Positions 7,812 to 16,697 of a stretch of 64,000 nt of DNA are shown here, one piece after another (the first letter of the stretch is position 1; the number at the start of each line of letters is the position of its first letter). A program made the position numbers and the translations under genes. The DNA comes from Saccharothrix luteola (GTDB taxonomy: Bacteria; Actinomycetota; Actinomycetes; Mycobacteriales; Pseudonocardiaceae): assembly GCF_020859565.1 (NCBI RefSeq), contig NZ_JAJHUO010000008.1:53399-117398 (forward strand), given 5' to 3'. The notes beneath the pieces were generated by a model. It did not search any database. It was not told where the DNA came from and saw only the letters and a list, made by a program, of their open reading frames with translations.

Positions 7812-9463
7812 GCTTGCGGACCGTCTCGCTGCGCCGACGGGTCACGTTGTCCGCGATCGGCGTGCTCGGCGTCGTGCTGATCGGGGTCGTGTTGCTGGTG
7901 GACGCGCTGTTCGCGGCGCAGTCCAAGCGGGACGTCGACACCGCGCTGCTGGAGAAGGCGCGGGTGGCGCAGCAGCTGGTCAAGCAGCGGGTGCGCGGGG
8001 CGGAACTGGTGGACCGGCTGGAAGGCCGGGGCGTGGAGGTCCGGCTGGTCATGCCGGACGGGACGGTGTTCGGGAACGCGCCGGACGAGGAGGTGGCGAA
8101 CGAAGTCAGTCGGCAGTTGCTCGACGGGTCGAAGATCACGGTGTACGCCGAGTCGTCGGTGATCACGGCGGCGCAGACCAGGCTGCGGCGGTTGTTGCTG
8201 CTGGCCGGGGTGAGTGCGCTGGCCGTGACGGCGGGGGCGATGGTGCTCGTGGTCCGGCGGGCGTTGGCGCCGTTGGACGCGATGACCACGCTGGCCCGGT
8301 CGATCGCGCGCGGCAACCGCGGGTACCGGCTCAACCCGTCGCGGGCGGACAACGAACTCGGCCGGACGGCCGCCGCGTTCGACGACATGCTGGACTCGTT
8401 GGAGGGATCGGAGGAGCGGACGAAACGGTTCGTGGCCGACGCGGCGCACGAGCTGAGGACACCCATCGCGGGCGTGCAGGCGGTAGCGGAAGCCCTGATG
8501 CAGACCGCCAGTGCCGAGGAGCGGGAGCGGTTGAACCTGCTGCTCGTGCGCGAGTCGCGGCGGGCGGGGCGGCTGGTCGACGACCTGCTGGCGTTGGCGC
8601 GCATCGAGGCCGGCCTCGAACTGCACCGGGAGCGGGTCGACCTGCTCGCCCTGGCCGAGGCCGAGGTGGGGCGGACGCAGTTGCTCGCGCCGGACTTCGA
8701 CATCGCCGCCGACGGCGAGTCGGCGTTCGTCTCGGGCGACCCACAACGGTTGGCGCAGGTGTTGGCGAACCTGGCCGACAACGCCCGCCAGGCCACCGGC
8801 CCGTCGGGTCGGGTGCGGCTGCGCGTGTCCAGGGTGGGGAGCTTCGCGCGGTTGGTCGTGTCCGACAACGGTCCGGGCGTGCCGCCCGAGGACAGGGAAC
8901 GCATCTTCGACCGGCTGGTGCGGCTGGACGAGGCGAGGGACCAGCGCTCCGGCGGATCGGGCCTCGGGCTGCCGATCGCCCGCGGTGTCGTGCGCGCGCA
9001 CGGCGGCGAGCTCTCCTGCATCACCCTCGGCAACAACAGCAATGACGGCAACGACAGCCACCACGGCAACGACTCGCGGGAGGCAGAAGTCCACAACCCA
9101 CACAACCCCCCACTTTCGCCGGATCGATCAGGCCCGAGCCCCAGCCGCCCGCCGGCCGCACACGTGCGGGACGCGGGTATCGCACGGCCCGCGCCGGTCG
9201 CGCCGGTGGCTGGTGCCGGCCGCCCCACCACCGACCCGCAGGACAGCGGGCAGCCCGACCCGATCGCCAATCCGCAAGGCCTCCTGGGGCGGGGCGCGGT
9301 CGCCGATGCACAGGACGACGTGGCGCGCGGAGCGGTCGCCGATCCAGATGGCCTCGTGCCGTCCGGCGGGGTCGCTCATGTGGGCGGTGCGCGAGGCCCG
9401 CGTGGTGAGGGGATCGGGTCGGTTGGGGCCGCGTTCGAGGTGCGGATTCCGTTGGCCGAATGA
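7808..9463 (+). CDS. Sensor histidine kinase with repeat-rich insertion in the ATPase domain
   Basis: 551 residues. TM1 at about 14-34, an extracytoplasmic sensor of about 85 residues, TM2 at about 128-149, HAMP, HisKA with His215 (DAAHELRTP), N box (about 321-327), G1 DNGPG (353-357) and G2 GSGLGL (383-388). Normally the last strand of the HATPase domain follows G2 within about 25-30 residues. Here about 130 residues are inserted (about 406-537) before the closing GAAFEVRIPL strand. The insertion is Asn/His/Asp-rich, then Pro-rich, then has three to four 12-residue repeats. The kinase core is otherwise intact, so the protein is probably active. Coupled to the response regulator by GTGA overlap. 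Confidence 0.9.
   Translation: MSLRTVSLRRRVTLSAIGVLGVVLIGVVLLVDALFAAQSKRDVDTALLEKARVAQQLVKQRVRGAELVDRLEGRGVEVRLVMPDGTVFGNAPDEEVANEVSRQLLDGSKITVYAESSVITAAQTRLRRLLLLAGVSALAVTAGAMVLVVRRALAPLDAMTTLARSIARGNRGYRLNPSRADNELGRTAAAFDDMLDSLEGSEERTKRFVADAAHELRTPIAGVQAVAEALMQTASAEERERLNLLLVRESRRAGRLVDDLLALARIEAGLELHRERVDLLALAEAEVGRTQLLAPDFDIAADGESAFVSGDPQRLAQVLANLADNARQATGPSGRVRLRVSRVGSFARLVVSDNGPGVPPEDRERIFDRLVRLDEARDQRSGGSGLGLPIARGVVRAHGGELSCITLGNNSNDGNDSHHGNDSREAEVHNPHNPPLSPDRSGPSPSRPPAAHVRDAGIARPAPVAPVAGAGRPTTDPQDSGQPDPIANPQGLLGRGAVADAQDDVARGAVADPDGLVPSGGVAHVGGARGPRGEGIGSVGAAFEVRIPLAE
9261..9371 (+). repeat. 36-bp imperfect tandem repeat inside the histidine kinase gene
   Basis: Units at 9261-9296, 9297-9332 and 9333-9371, each opening with CGRTCGCCRAT and encoding 12-13 residues of the form VAD-x-x-G/D-L/V-x-x-x-G-A, with a fourth partial unit after them. 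The period is a multiple of three, so unit gain or loss keeps the reading frame. Confidence 0.7.
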
Positions 9464-9500
9464 GGGTGTGGGTGCCCGGTGAGGGTGTGCCGAGGGCTGG

Positions 9501-10568
9501 CTAGGCGTCCCTCGGCGGGGTGACCTTCTTGACGTAGAGGAGGCGGTCGCCGGCTTCCACCGCGTCGGCTTCCGGGGCGTCCACCCGGTACAGGGTGCCG
9601 TCGCGCACCACGCCCAGCACTATGTCCGGCAGGTGGCGCGGCGAGCCGCCGATCTCCGAGGGCTCCACGTCGCGTTCCGCGATCGCCAGGCCCGCGTCCG
9701 GGGTCAGCAGGTCCTCCACCATGTCCACCACGGACGGGGTGGCGGTGGCCATGCCCAGCAGCCTGCCCGCGGTCTCGCTGGAGACCACGACCGAGTCCGC
9801 GCCGGACTGGCGGAGCAGGTGTTCGTTCTCGCGCTCCCGGACCGAGGCGACGATCTGCGCCTTCGGGGCCAGCTCGCGCGCGGTGAGGGTGACCAGGACG
9901 GCGGTGTCGTCGCGGTTCGCGGCGACCACCACGGCACGTGCGCGGGGGACGCCCGCGACCCGCAGGACGTCGTTGCTGGTGCCGGAGCCGTGGACGGTGA
10001 CGAGACCGATCGCGGACGCGGCGTCCAAGGCCTCCTGGGTGGTGTCGACCACGACGATCGAGCCCGGCTCGGCGCCGTCGCCCATGAGGGCGCTGACGGC
10101 GGACCGGCCTTTCGTGCCGTACCCGATGACGACCACGTGGTCCCGCACCTTGGTCCTCCACTTCTGGATGCGCAGCGCCTGCCGCGAACGCTCGGTGAGC
10201 ACTTCGAGGGTCGTACCGACCAGGACGATCAGGAAGAGCACCCGCAAGGGGGTGATCACCAGGACGTTGACCAGCCGCGCCGACGAACTGGCGGGGGTGA
10301 TGTCACCGTATCCGGTGGTGGAGAGCGACACCGTCGCGTAGTACACCGAGTCCAGGAAGGACAGTCCGTCCTCGTTGACGTCGCGGTAGCCGTCGCGGTC
10401 GAAGTAGACGATCAGCACGGCCGCCATGAGCGCGGTCAGAGCGCCGATCACCCGCTTCATGATCGCGCGGACCGGGCTCTGCACCGTGTCCGGCATCCTG
10501 ATCACGCCGACGAGCGAGTGGCCGGGCCGGTCGGCCAGCGGTTCGCCCGGGCTGGTGCGGCGGATCAT
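9501..10568 (-). CDS. Two-TM potassium channel with RCK (TrkA-N) domain
   Basis: 355 residues. TM1 about 38-56, pore with the selectivity filter TTGYGD (84-89), TM2 about 98-122, then a Rossmann-type RCK domain opening with VVVIGYGTKG (about 145-154) and a C-terminal TrkA-C-like part. This is the MthK/Kch-like architecture for a K+ channel gated by a cytosolic ligand ring. The ATG overlaps the stop of the upstream M20 peptidase (ATGA). From memory it corresponds to Rv3200c, which lies next to AdnB in mycobacteria; here M20, DoxX and one unknown gene lie between them. Confidence 0.9.
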   Translation of the reverse strand: MIRRTSPGEPLADRPGHSLVGVIRMPDTVQSPVRAIMKRVIGALTALMAAVLIVYFDRDGYRDVNEDGLSFLDSVYYATVSLSTTGYGDITPASSSARLVNVLVITPLRVLFLIVLVGTTLEVLTERSRQALRIQKWRTKVRDHVVVIGYGTKGRSAVSALMGDGAEPGSIVVVDTTQEALDAASAIGLVTVHGSGTSNDVLRVAGVPRARAVVVAANRDDTAVLVTLTARELAPKAQIVASVRERENEHLLRQSGADSVVVSSETAGRLLGMATATPSVVDMVEDLLTPDAGLAIAERDVEPSEIGGSPRHLPDIVLGVVRDGTLYRVDAPEADAVEAGDRLLYVKKVTPPRDA

Positions 10569-11977
10569 GACAACCTCTCCGGCAGTAGTCGCCACAACCG
10601 GGCGGCGGCCTCGGCGCCGCGGAGCAGCAGCGGCACGACGACGCGCTCGTTGGGCGCGTGGATCCGATCATCCGGCAACGTCGCGCCGAGGTACACCACC
10701 GGCACGCCGAGCCACCCGTGCAGCAGCGCCGCCGGGCCGGAGCCACCCGTCCGGCTGAACCGCACGGGCTGGTCGAACGCGGCCTGCACGGCGTCGCGCA
10801 CCGCTCCCACGGCCGGGTGGGAGACGTCCACCGCGTAGGGCGGCGCGCCGTCACCGGACGGGACCACCTCGGCGTGCAGCCCGGCCGGGGTGTGGCGGGC
10901 GACGAACTCGCGCAACGCGTCGGCGACCCGTTCCGGCCGCTGGTCGGGCACGAGCCGGAACGACAGCTTCACCGACGCCCGCGCGGGCACGACCGTCTTG
11001 AGCCCCGGCCCGGTGTAGCCGCCGTGGATGCCGTTGACCTCGGCGGTGGGACGCACCCAGACTCGTTCGAGGGTCGACCAACCGGGTTCCCCGGCCACTC
11101 CTTGGGCGCCGCCGGCGTTCGCCAGCCACTCCGCCTCGTCGAACGGCAGCGCCGCGTAGTCGGCGCGTTCGGCCGCCGTGGGCTCGATCACGTCGGTGTA
11201 GAAGCCAGGGAGCCGGACGCGCCCGTCCTCGTCGTGCAGCGCCGCGACGAGCCGCGCGATCGCCGTCGCCGGGTTCGGCACGCTGCCGCCGGCCCGCCCG
11301 GAGTGCACCTCGGACGTCCCGCCGGTGAACACGACCTCCGCCCCGTACACCCCGCGCTGGCCGGTGCACACGGTCGGCGCGTCACGCCCGTACAGCGGCG
11401 TGTCGGTGAACACCACGAGGTCGCACGCGAGGTCGTCGCGGTGGTCGTCGAGCAGCCGGGTCAGGTGCGGCGAGCCGGACTCCTCCTCCCCCTCCACGAA
11501 CAGCTTCACCGTCACCGCGGGGTGCTCCGCGCCCGTCGCCGCCAGGTGCGCCCGCATCCCGAGCAGGTGCATCGCGACCTGGCCCTTGTCGTCGCTGGCG
11601 CCCCGGCCGAACAGCTCCTCGCCGATCACCGTCGCCTCGAACGGTGGATGGTGCCACTGCTCGACCGGGTCGACCGGCTGCACGTCGTGATGGCCGTAGA
11701 CCAGCACGGTCGGCGCGTCGGGATCGGCCGCGGGCCGGCAGGCGTACACGGCGGGCAGCGCCGGGCCCTCGTCCCAGACCCGCACGTCGGACCACCCGTC
11801 GCGGCGCAGCGCGTCGGCCAGCCAGTGCGCGGAAGCGGCCACGTCGCCGTGGTGCGCCGGGTCGACGCCGATCGACGGGATGGCCAGCCACTCGCGCAGG
11901 CCGGTCAGGAAGTCGTCGGCGAACGCCGCCACGGCCGCCCGCTCGGGGGATTCGGGTTTTTCGGGATCACCGCTCAC
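10565..11977 (-). CDS. M20 family dipeptidase/metallopeptidase
   Basis: 470 residues, usual M20 length. Metal and catalytic residues are visible: YGHHDVQP (about 94-101), GASDDKG (about 127-133) and EGEEESGS (about 162-169), with the inserted dimerisation domain between about 200 and 330 and the late catalytic His near RTGGSGP. Expected to cleave dipeptides or related amide bonds in the cytoplasm. The GTG at 11977 is chosen because it lies eight bases after TATCCT and avoids overlap with the divergent DoxX gene; a longer frame reaches 12121. It is coupled to the K+ channel gene by ATGA. Confidence 0.9.
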   Translation of the reverse strand: MSGDPEKPESPERAAVAAFADDFLTGLREWLAIPSIGVDPAHHGDVAASAHWLADALRRDGWSDVRVWDEGPALPAVYACRPAADPDAPTVLVYGHHDVQPVDPVEQWHHPPFEATVIGEELFGRGASDDKGQVAMHLLGMRAHLAATGAEHPAVTVKLFVEGEEESGSPHLTRLLDDHRDDLACDLVVFTDTPLYGRDAPTVCTGQRGVYGAEVVFTGGTSEVHSGRAGGSVPNPATAIARLVAALHDEDGRVRLPGFYTDVIEPTAAERADYAALPFDEAEWLANAGGAQGVAGEPGWSTLERVWVRPTAEVNGIHGGYTGPGLKTVVPARASVKLSFRLVPDQRPERVADALREFVARHTPAGLHAEVVPSGDGAPPYAVDVSHPAVGAVRDAVQAAFDQPVRFSRTGGSGPAALLHGWLGVPVVYLGATLPDDRIHAPNERVVVPLLLRGAEAAARLWRLLPERLS

Positions 11978-12046
11978 GGTGCGGGAGGATAACCCCGGAA
12001 GAACCCTGGGAGCGCCGTTCGCCGGACGACGTGACAGGGTGGTCCC

Positions 12047-12427
12047 ATGGAACCCACTCGTTCCCGTTCCCGGTCGGCGCTCGCGCTGGCCGGGTTGCTC
12101 GGCGCCGCGGGTGTCGCGCACTTCGCCAAGCCGAAGCCGTACGACGCGATCGTGCCGCGCGCGCTGCCGGGCAAGCCGCGGACCTGGACGTACCTGTCCG
12201 GGGCCGTGGAGTTGGCGTTGGCGGCGGCGGTCGCCGTGCCGCGCACGCGGGGCGTGGGCGGGAAGCTGGCGGCCGGGTTCTTCGCGGCGGTGTTCCCGGC
12301 CAACGTCAAGATGGCCTACGACTACCGGACGAAGTCACCCAGGGTGAAGGCCGTCGCCTACGGGCGGTTGCCGTTGCAGGTGCCGCTCATCCTGTGGGCC
12401 TTGCGCGTAGGACACTCAACTCCCTGA
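12047..12427 (+). CDS. DoxX family membrane protein
   Basis: 126 residues with about four hydrophobic segments and the DoxX-like opening LAGLLGAAGVAHFAKPKPYD, in which the H-F-x-x-P-x-x-Y/F motif is typical of small DoxX-like proteins. The ATG is six bases after CAGGGT with no ribosome site. The 3' end of the gene contains GTAGGACACTC, a fragment of the 22-bp repeat seen at 21743. Role unknown; probably a small inner-membrane protein. Confidence 0.8.
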   Translation: MEPTRSRSRSALALAGLLGAAGVAHFAKPKPYDAIVPRALPGKPRTWTYLSGAVELALAAAVAVPRTRGVGGKLAAGFFAAVFPANVKMAYDYRTKSPRVKAVAYGRLPLQVPLILWALRVGHSTP

Positions 12428-12506
12428 TCACTCTCGGCACTGGGTTCGACACCCAGCGCGGCCGGGGGACTGTCATTGAAACCGCAACCAGTCCTAGGAT
12501 GCCCGA

Positions 12507-13043
12507 GTGCAACCGCTCCTCCACCATGCCGCGACGGCGTTGGGTTGGCGCGGCATCGTCGTGCCCGACGTCGCCGTGCTGGGCCATCAGGTGTCAGCCG
12601 TCGTGCGGGTTCGTGCCGATGTGCACGAGTGGCGCAGCACGAACGGCTGGCCGCCGCAGGCCGACCCCTCGTGGTTCCGCTCGTGGTTCGAGCCGGCCGC
12701 GCACGACCGGCTGCCCGTGCCGGCCGTCGAGCTGGTCGGTGTGCTGGTGGGTGAGTCCACGGTGGACCGCGCGCTGCAGTCGTGCGGGACGTTGATGACG
12801 CTCGCGCCGTGCTCGGTGGTGCTCCCGGCGCCGCTGGGCAAGCAGTCGTGGCCGCTGATCGAGCTGGACTACTACGGCATCGGCGTGGTCGCGGTCGACT
12901 CGGCGGGCGCGGCCGAGCTGCTGGTGCCGCCGGAGGACCGGTCGACGGAGTTCGGGCCGTCGCTGTTCGGGCGGTGGCTGCTGGAAGTGCTCTACGACCG
13001 GGTGCTGAAGGAAGTGCCCGCGCACGCGCGGGTGAACTCCTAA
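12507..13043 (+). CDS. Conserved-looking hypothetical protein
   Basis: 178 residues, soluble, no signal peptide or membrane segment, family not recognised. It has a WRSTNGWPPQADPSWF segment and a central V-x-L-V-G-V-L-V-G strand pattern. The GTG is exactly six bases after TAGGAT, so probably leaderless. It ends by overlapping the convergent adnB stop by 4 bp. Codon use is typical of the genome, so it is probably a real gene. Confidence 0.75.
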   Translation: MQPLLHHAATALGWRGIVVPDVAVLGHQVSAVVRVRADVHEWRSTNGWPPQADPSWFRSWFEPAAHDRLPVPAVELVGVLVGESTVDRALQSCGTLMTLAPCSVVLPAPLGKQSWPLIELDYYGIGVVAVDSAGAAELLVPPEDRSTEFGPSLFGRWLLEVLYDRVLKEVPAHARVNS

Positions 13044-16000
13044 GCCGGGATCGAGCGGATCAGCGCCCGCAGGCCGTCGGCGTCCAGCAGGTCGGCGGGG
13101 CGCAGCGTGTGGTCCTGGCGCACGTAGTGGAACGCCGCCCGCACCTTCTCCACCGGCGTCCCGGTCAACGCCGCCCACGCCAGCCGGTAGGCCGCGAGCT
13201 GCACCGACAGCGCCGGCAGGCGGTCGGGCTCCGGCACCGCGCCGGTCTTCCAGTCGACCACGGTCCAGCCGCCGTCGTCGTCGGCGAACACCGCGTCCAT
13301 CCGGCCGCGCACGGACAGGCCGTCGATCTCCGCCTCGAACGGCACCTCGACGTCGTGCGGCACGCGGTCGGCCCACGCGCCGGCCAGGAACGCCTCCTGC
13401 AGACGGGTGAGGTCGCTGTCCGGCGCCGCGCCGTCGTCGGCCGCGCCGGGCAGTTCGTCGAGGTCGAACAGGCGGCTCGCGCCGAACCGCTGTTCCAGCC
13501 AGGTGTGGAACGCCGTGCCGCGGCGGGCCAGCGGGTTGGGCGGGAACGGCAGCGGTCGGCGCAGCCGGCGGGCGAGCAGGTCCGGGTCGGCCGCGAGCTC
13601 GACCAGTTGGCTGACCGAGAGGTGGTCGGGCAGGACGACGCGTTCCCGGCGGTCGGCCGCGGCGGCGCGTTCGGCGAGGAGCACGTCGACGTCCCGGGCC
13701 CAGCCGTCCGGGTCGTCCTCGGGCACGTCGGGGTCGCCGAACGTGGAACTCGGGGGTCCTGGGGGTTCGACACGCGGGTCCTGAGCGTTCGACACGCGCG
13801 GGTCCGAGTCGGGCGGGTCCGGCGGTGGCTCGTGGTCAGGTTCGGGGGCAGGTTCGGGGGCAGGCTCGAAGTCCGGCTCGTGGTCCGGGGGTTCGGGCAG
13901 GTCGAGCAGGTCGGGAGGTAGGTCGTCGGCCGGCGGGTCGGACAGGTCGAGCGGGTCCGGGGGCAGGTCGTCGGCCGGCGGTTCGGGTGGCAGGTCGAGG
14001 TCCGGTTCCGACGAGGGCTCGGGGGGCAGGTCGGGGGTCGGCGGCGCGGCGAGGTGGCGGTCCAGGGCGGTCAGGACCAGTTCGGCCCCGTCGGCCACGG
14101 CGGCGCGGCGCTTGCCCAGCGGGTCGGTCGGCCACTGGGCCGTCTTCGTCTGCGACGCGAGCGGGTTGGGCTCGTCGTCGGCCGGACGGGCCGCCCAGTG
14201 GGCGATGTCGGCGGGCGGGTGGTCGGCGGCCAGCACCGACTCGCGGATCTCGGTCAGGAACGCCGACGGGCCCTTCGGCTTGTCGCCCGTCTCGCCCCAC
14301 CAGTGCCCCGACACCAGCAGGCTGTGCTCGGACCTGGTCAGCGCCACGTACAGCAGCCGCCGCTCCTCCACCAGCCGCCGCGCGTCGAAGTCGTCCTCGT
14401 GCCGGGCCAGCGCCTCCTCCACCTCCTTGCGGTTGGCGTCGGGCGCGATGCGCAGCGTCGGCAGGTCCTCGGCGTCACCGCGCAGGTCGGCGGGCAGCTC
14501 AGCCACCGTGCGCAGCCAGCTCGACGACTTCTTCCGACCCGGGAACACGTCCTTCACCACGTGCGGCACGGCGACGATGTGCCACTCCAAGCCCTTCGCC
14601 GAGTGCATGGTCAGCACCTGCACCCGGTTCTCGGCCACCTCCACCTCGCCGGGTTCCAAACCGTCCTCGGCCTGCTCGGCGGTGTAGAGGTAGTCGAGCA
14701 GCGCGGGCAGGGTGGCCGACGGGCTGGCGGCGGCGAAGTCGTTGACCACGTCGGCGAACGCGTCCAGGTGCGCCCGCCCCACCCCGCCCGGCCGGGCCAT
14801 CGCCTCGATGTCCAGCAACAACGTGCGCTCGACGTCCGCGACCAGCTCGGGCAGCGGCTGCACCAGCCGCCGGCGCAACGACGACAGCTCCGCGCCCAGC
14901 CGCCGGATCCGCCGGTACCCCTCGGCGGAGTACGCGGTCGGGTCGCCCGGGTCGTCCAACGCGTCCGCGAGCCCGGCCTGCTCGGCGTGCTCGCCCGGCA
15001 GCGCGTCCGCGATCACGGCCAGCGGGTCGTTCGCCACGGCCTGCCTGCTCGGCGCACCGGCCAGGTCACGTGCGCGCGCCCACAGCGCCGCCAGGTCGTA
15101 CGCCGCGATCCGCCAGCGCGAGCCGGTGAGCAGCCGGGCGGCGGCGGTGCCGGCCAGCGGGTCGACCAGCACGCGCAGGGCGCTGGTCAGGTCGCGCACC
15201 TCCGGCTCGTCCAGCAGCCCGCCGAGACCGACGACCTCGACCGGCAGGCCGCGTTCCCGCAGCGCCGCCGCGATGTTCGCCATGTCCGAACGGCGGCGCA
15301 CCAGCACGGCGGCGGTCGGCGGCTCGTCGCTGTGGTCCAGGTGCTGCTCCCACTGCGCGGCGACCGTGTCGGCCACCCAGTCCAGCTCCTGCCGCACGTC
15401 GTCGAACAACGCCACCCGCACGTCGCCCGGCCCGGCGCCCTCACGGGCGCGCAGCTCGTCCACGTCCAGGCCCATCGCGCGCAGCGGCGCGGACACGGCG
15501 TTGGCCAGGGCCAGCACCTCCGGGGGGTTGCGGAAGCTGGTGAGCAGGCCGTACTTCTTCGCGGGCGGGAAGTCCTGCACGAACCGGGGCAGGTTCGCCG
15601 CCGACGCGCCGCGCCAGCCGTAGATCGCCTGCGCCGGGTCGCCCACCGACGTCACGGGCATCGGCTCGCCCCGCCCGAACAACGACCGCAGCAGCACGCG
15701 TTGCGCGTGACCGGTGTCCTGGTACTCGTCCAGCAGCACGGCGCCGTAGCGCTCCCGCTCGCCCCGCACGACCTCCGGGTGCTCGGACGCGAGCCGGGCC
15801 GCCAGGGACATCTGGTCGGCGAAGTCCATCGCCGCCTCACGCCGCTTGCGCGCCTGGTAGGCCTCCAGCAGCGGGATCAGGTTGACCCGCAGCCGCTGGG
15901 CGCTCACCACGGCCTTCAGCGACTCCGGCAGGCCGTCGCGCTGCCGTGCCGTCTTGGGCGCGTTCTCGATCACCGCGCACAGCCGCTCGGCGTGCCGCCA

Positions 16001-16627
16001 CAGCGTGACCGGGTCGACCAGGTGCTCGCCCAGCTCGCCCGCCAGCGCGAGCAGGTAGCCGGTGACGGTCGCGGGCACCTTGTCGGTGTCCAGGTCGTCG
16101 TTCCACGTCGACACCACGCGGTGCGCGAGCTGCCACGCGGCGGTCTCGGTGAGCAGCCGCACGCCCGGCTCCACGGGCAGCCGCAGGCCGTGCTCGCCCA
16201 CCAACCGGCCCGCGTACGCGTGGTAGGTCAGGATCACCGGCTCCGTGGTCAGCACCGCGGCCCGCCGCTCACCGCTCGGGTCGAGCCGGTCCAGCAGGGG
16301 CGAGCCACCGAGCCGCCGCAGCCGCAGCCGCACCCGGTCCGACAGCTGGCGCGCGGCCTTGCGGGTGAACGTCAGGCCGAGGACCCGGTCGGGGGTGACG
16401 AAGCCGTTGGCGACCAGGTACACCACGCGGGCGGCCATCGTCTCCGTCTTGCCGGCGCCGGCCCCGGCCACGACCAGCGCGGGCGCGGTGGGCGCGGCGA
16501 CGACGGCGGCCTGCTCGGGCGTCGGCTTGGGCAGGCCGAGCGCCTCGGCGACCTCGAACGGGCTCGCGAGCGCCACCGGCTCACCCGCCACCCGTTCGAC
16601 CCCGCTCGGCACGACCACGTCCCGCAT
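13040..16627 (-). CDS. adnB: AdnB-type ATP-dependent helicase-nuclease subunit
   Basis: 1195 residues. N-terminal UvrD/Rep superfamily 1 helicase with Walker A GAGAGKT (55-61), Walker B/motif II LLDEYQD, motif III VGDPAQAIYGWRGA, motif V/VI ALTRSEHS; C-terminal RecB-like nuclease with G-R-M-D and VVDWKTG (about 1108-1130). AdnAB resects double-strand breaks in actinobacteria in place of RecBCD. It follows adnA by 70 bp, the usual order. Between the helicase and nuclease lies an unusually long, acidic Pro-rich linker (about residues 862-975) of P-P-E-P, D-L-P-P and E-P-A-P repeats, partly built from a 22-bp DNA repeat. This makes it longer than mycobacterial AdnB (about 1100). Confidence 0.93.
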   Translation of the reverse strand: MRDVVVPSGVERVAGEPVALASPFEVAEALGLPKPTPEQAAVVAAPTAPALVVAGAGAGKTETMAARVVYLVANGFVTPDRVLGLTFTRKAARQLSDRVRLRLRRLGGSPLLDRLDPSGERRAAVLTTEPVILTYHAYAGRLVGEHGLRLPVEPGVRLLTETAAWQLAHRVVSTWNDDLDTDKVPATVTGYLLALAGELGEHLVDPVTLWRHAERLCAVIENAPKTARQRDGLPESLKAVVSAQRLRVNLIPLLEAYQARKRREAAMDFADQMSLAARLASEHPEVVRGERERYGAVLLDEYQDTGHAQRVLLRSLFGRGEPMPVTSVGDPAQAIYGWRGASAANLPRFVQDFPPAKKYGLLTSFRNPPEVLALANAVSAPLRAMGLDVDELRAREGAGPGDVRVALFDDVRQELDWVADTVAAQWEQHLDHSDEPPTAAVLVRRRSDMANIAAALRERGLPVEVVGLGGLLDEPEVRDLTSALRVLVDPLAGTAAARLLTGSRWRIAAYDLAALWARARDLAGAPSRQAVANDPLAVIADALPGEHAEQAGLADALDDPGDPTAYSAEGYRRIRRLGAELSSLRRRLVQPLPELVADVERTLLLDIEAMARPGGVGRAHLDAFADVVNDFAAASPSATLPALLDYLYTAEQAEDGLEPGEVEVAENRVQVLTMHSAKGLEWHIVAVPHVVKDVFPGRKKSSSWLRTVAELPADLRGDAEDLPTLRIAPDANRKEVEEALARHEDDFDARRLVEERRLLYVALTRSEHSLLVSGHWWGETGDKPKGPSAFLTEIRESVLAADHPPADIAHWAARPADDEPNPLASQTKTAQWPTDPLGKRRAAVADGAELVLTALDRHLAAPPTPDLPPEPSSEPDLDLPPEPPADDLPPDPLDLSDPPADDLPPDLLDLPEPPDHEPDFEPAPEPAPEPDHEPPPDPPDSDPRVSNAQDPRVEPPGPPSSTFGDPDVPEDDPDGWARDVDVLLAERAAAADRRERVVLPDHLSVSQLVELAADPDLLARRLRRPLPFPPNPLARRGTAFHTWLEQRFGASRLFDLDELPGAADDGAAPDSDLTRLQEAFLAGAWADRVPHDVEVPFEAEIDGLSVRGRMDAVFADDDGGWTVVDWKTGAVPEPDRLPALSVQLAAYRLAWAALTGTPVEKVRAAFHYVRQDHTLRPADLLDADGLRALIRSIPA
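13754..13797. repeat. Two tandem 22-bp repeats inside adnB
   Basis: Two adjacent 22-bp units (13754-13775 and 13776-13797) sharing GGGTCCTG-N3-GTTCGACACGC, with a third degenerate start after them. On the other strand they read GAACG-CTC-AGGAC-CCGCG-TGTC, closely resembling the intergenic repeat at 21743-21808; the preceding GGAACTCGGGGGTC also resembles GAACTCGGGTGTTC before that repeat. 22 is not a multiple of three, so each unit is read in a different frame. Confidence 0.7.
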
Positions 16628-16697
16628 TCTCCGTGGTCGGGCCCGGCCGGCTTCGGCGACCCGCAGGGCGGGGACGAAGTGGCTGGTCAGGACCGCC

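Noticed and set aside
9128..9379. Minus-strand frame with repeated IGDR segments
   Set aside because: It is the reverse of the 36-bp repeats in the kinase gene; no start signal, and the plus-strand frame ends in a proper HATPase strand.
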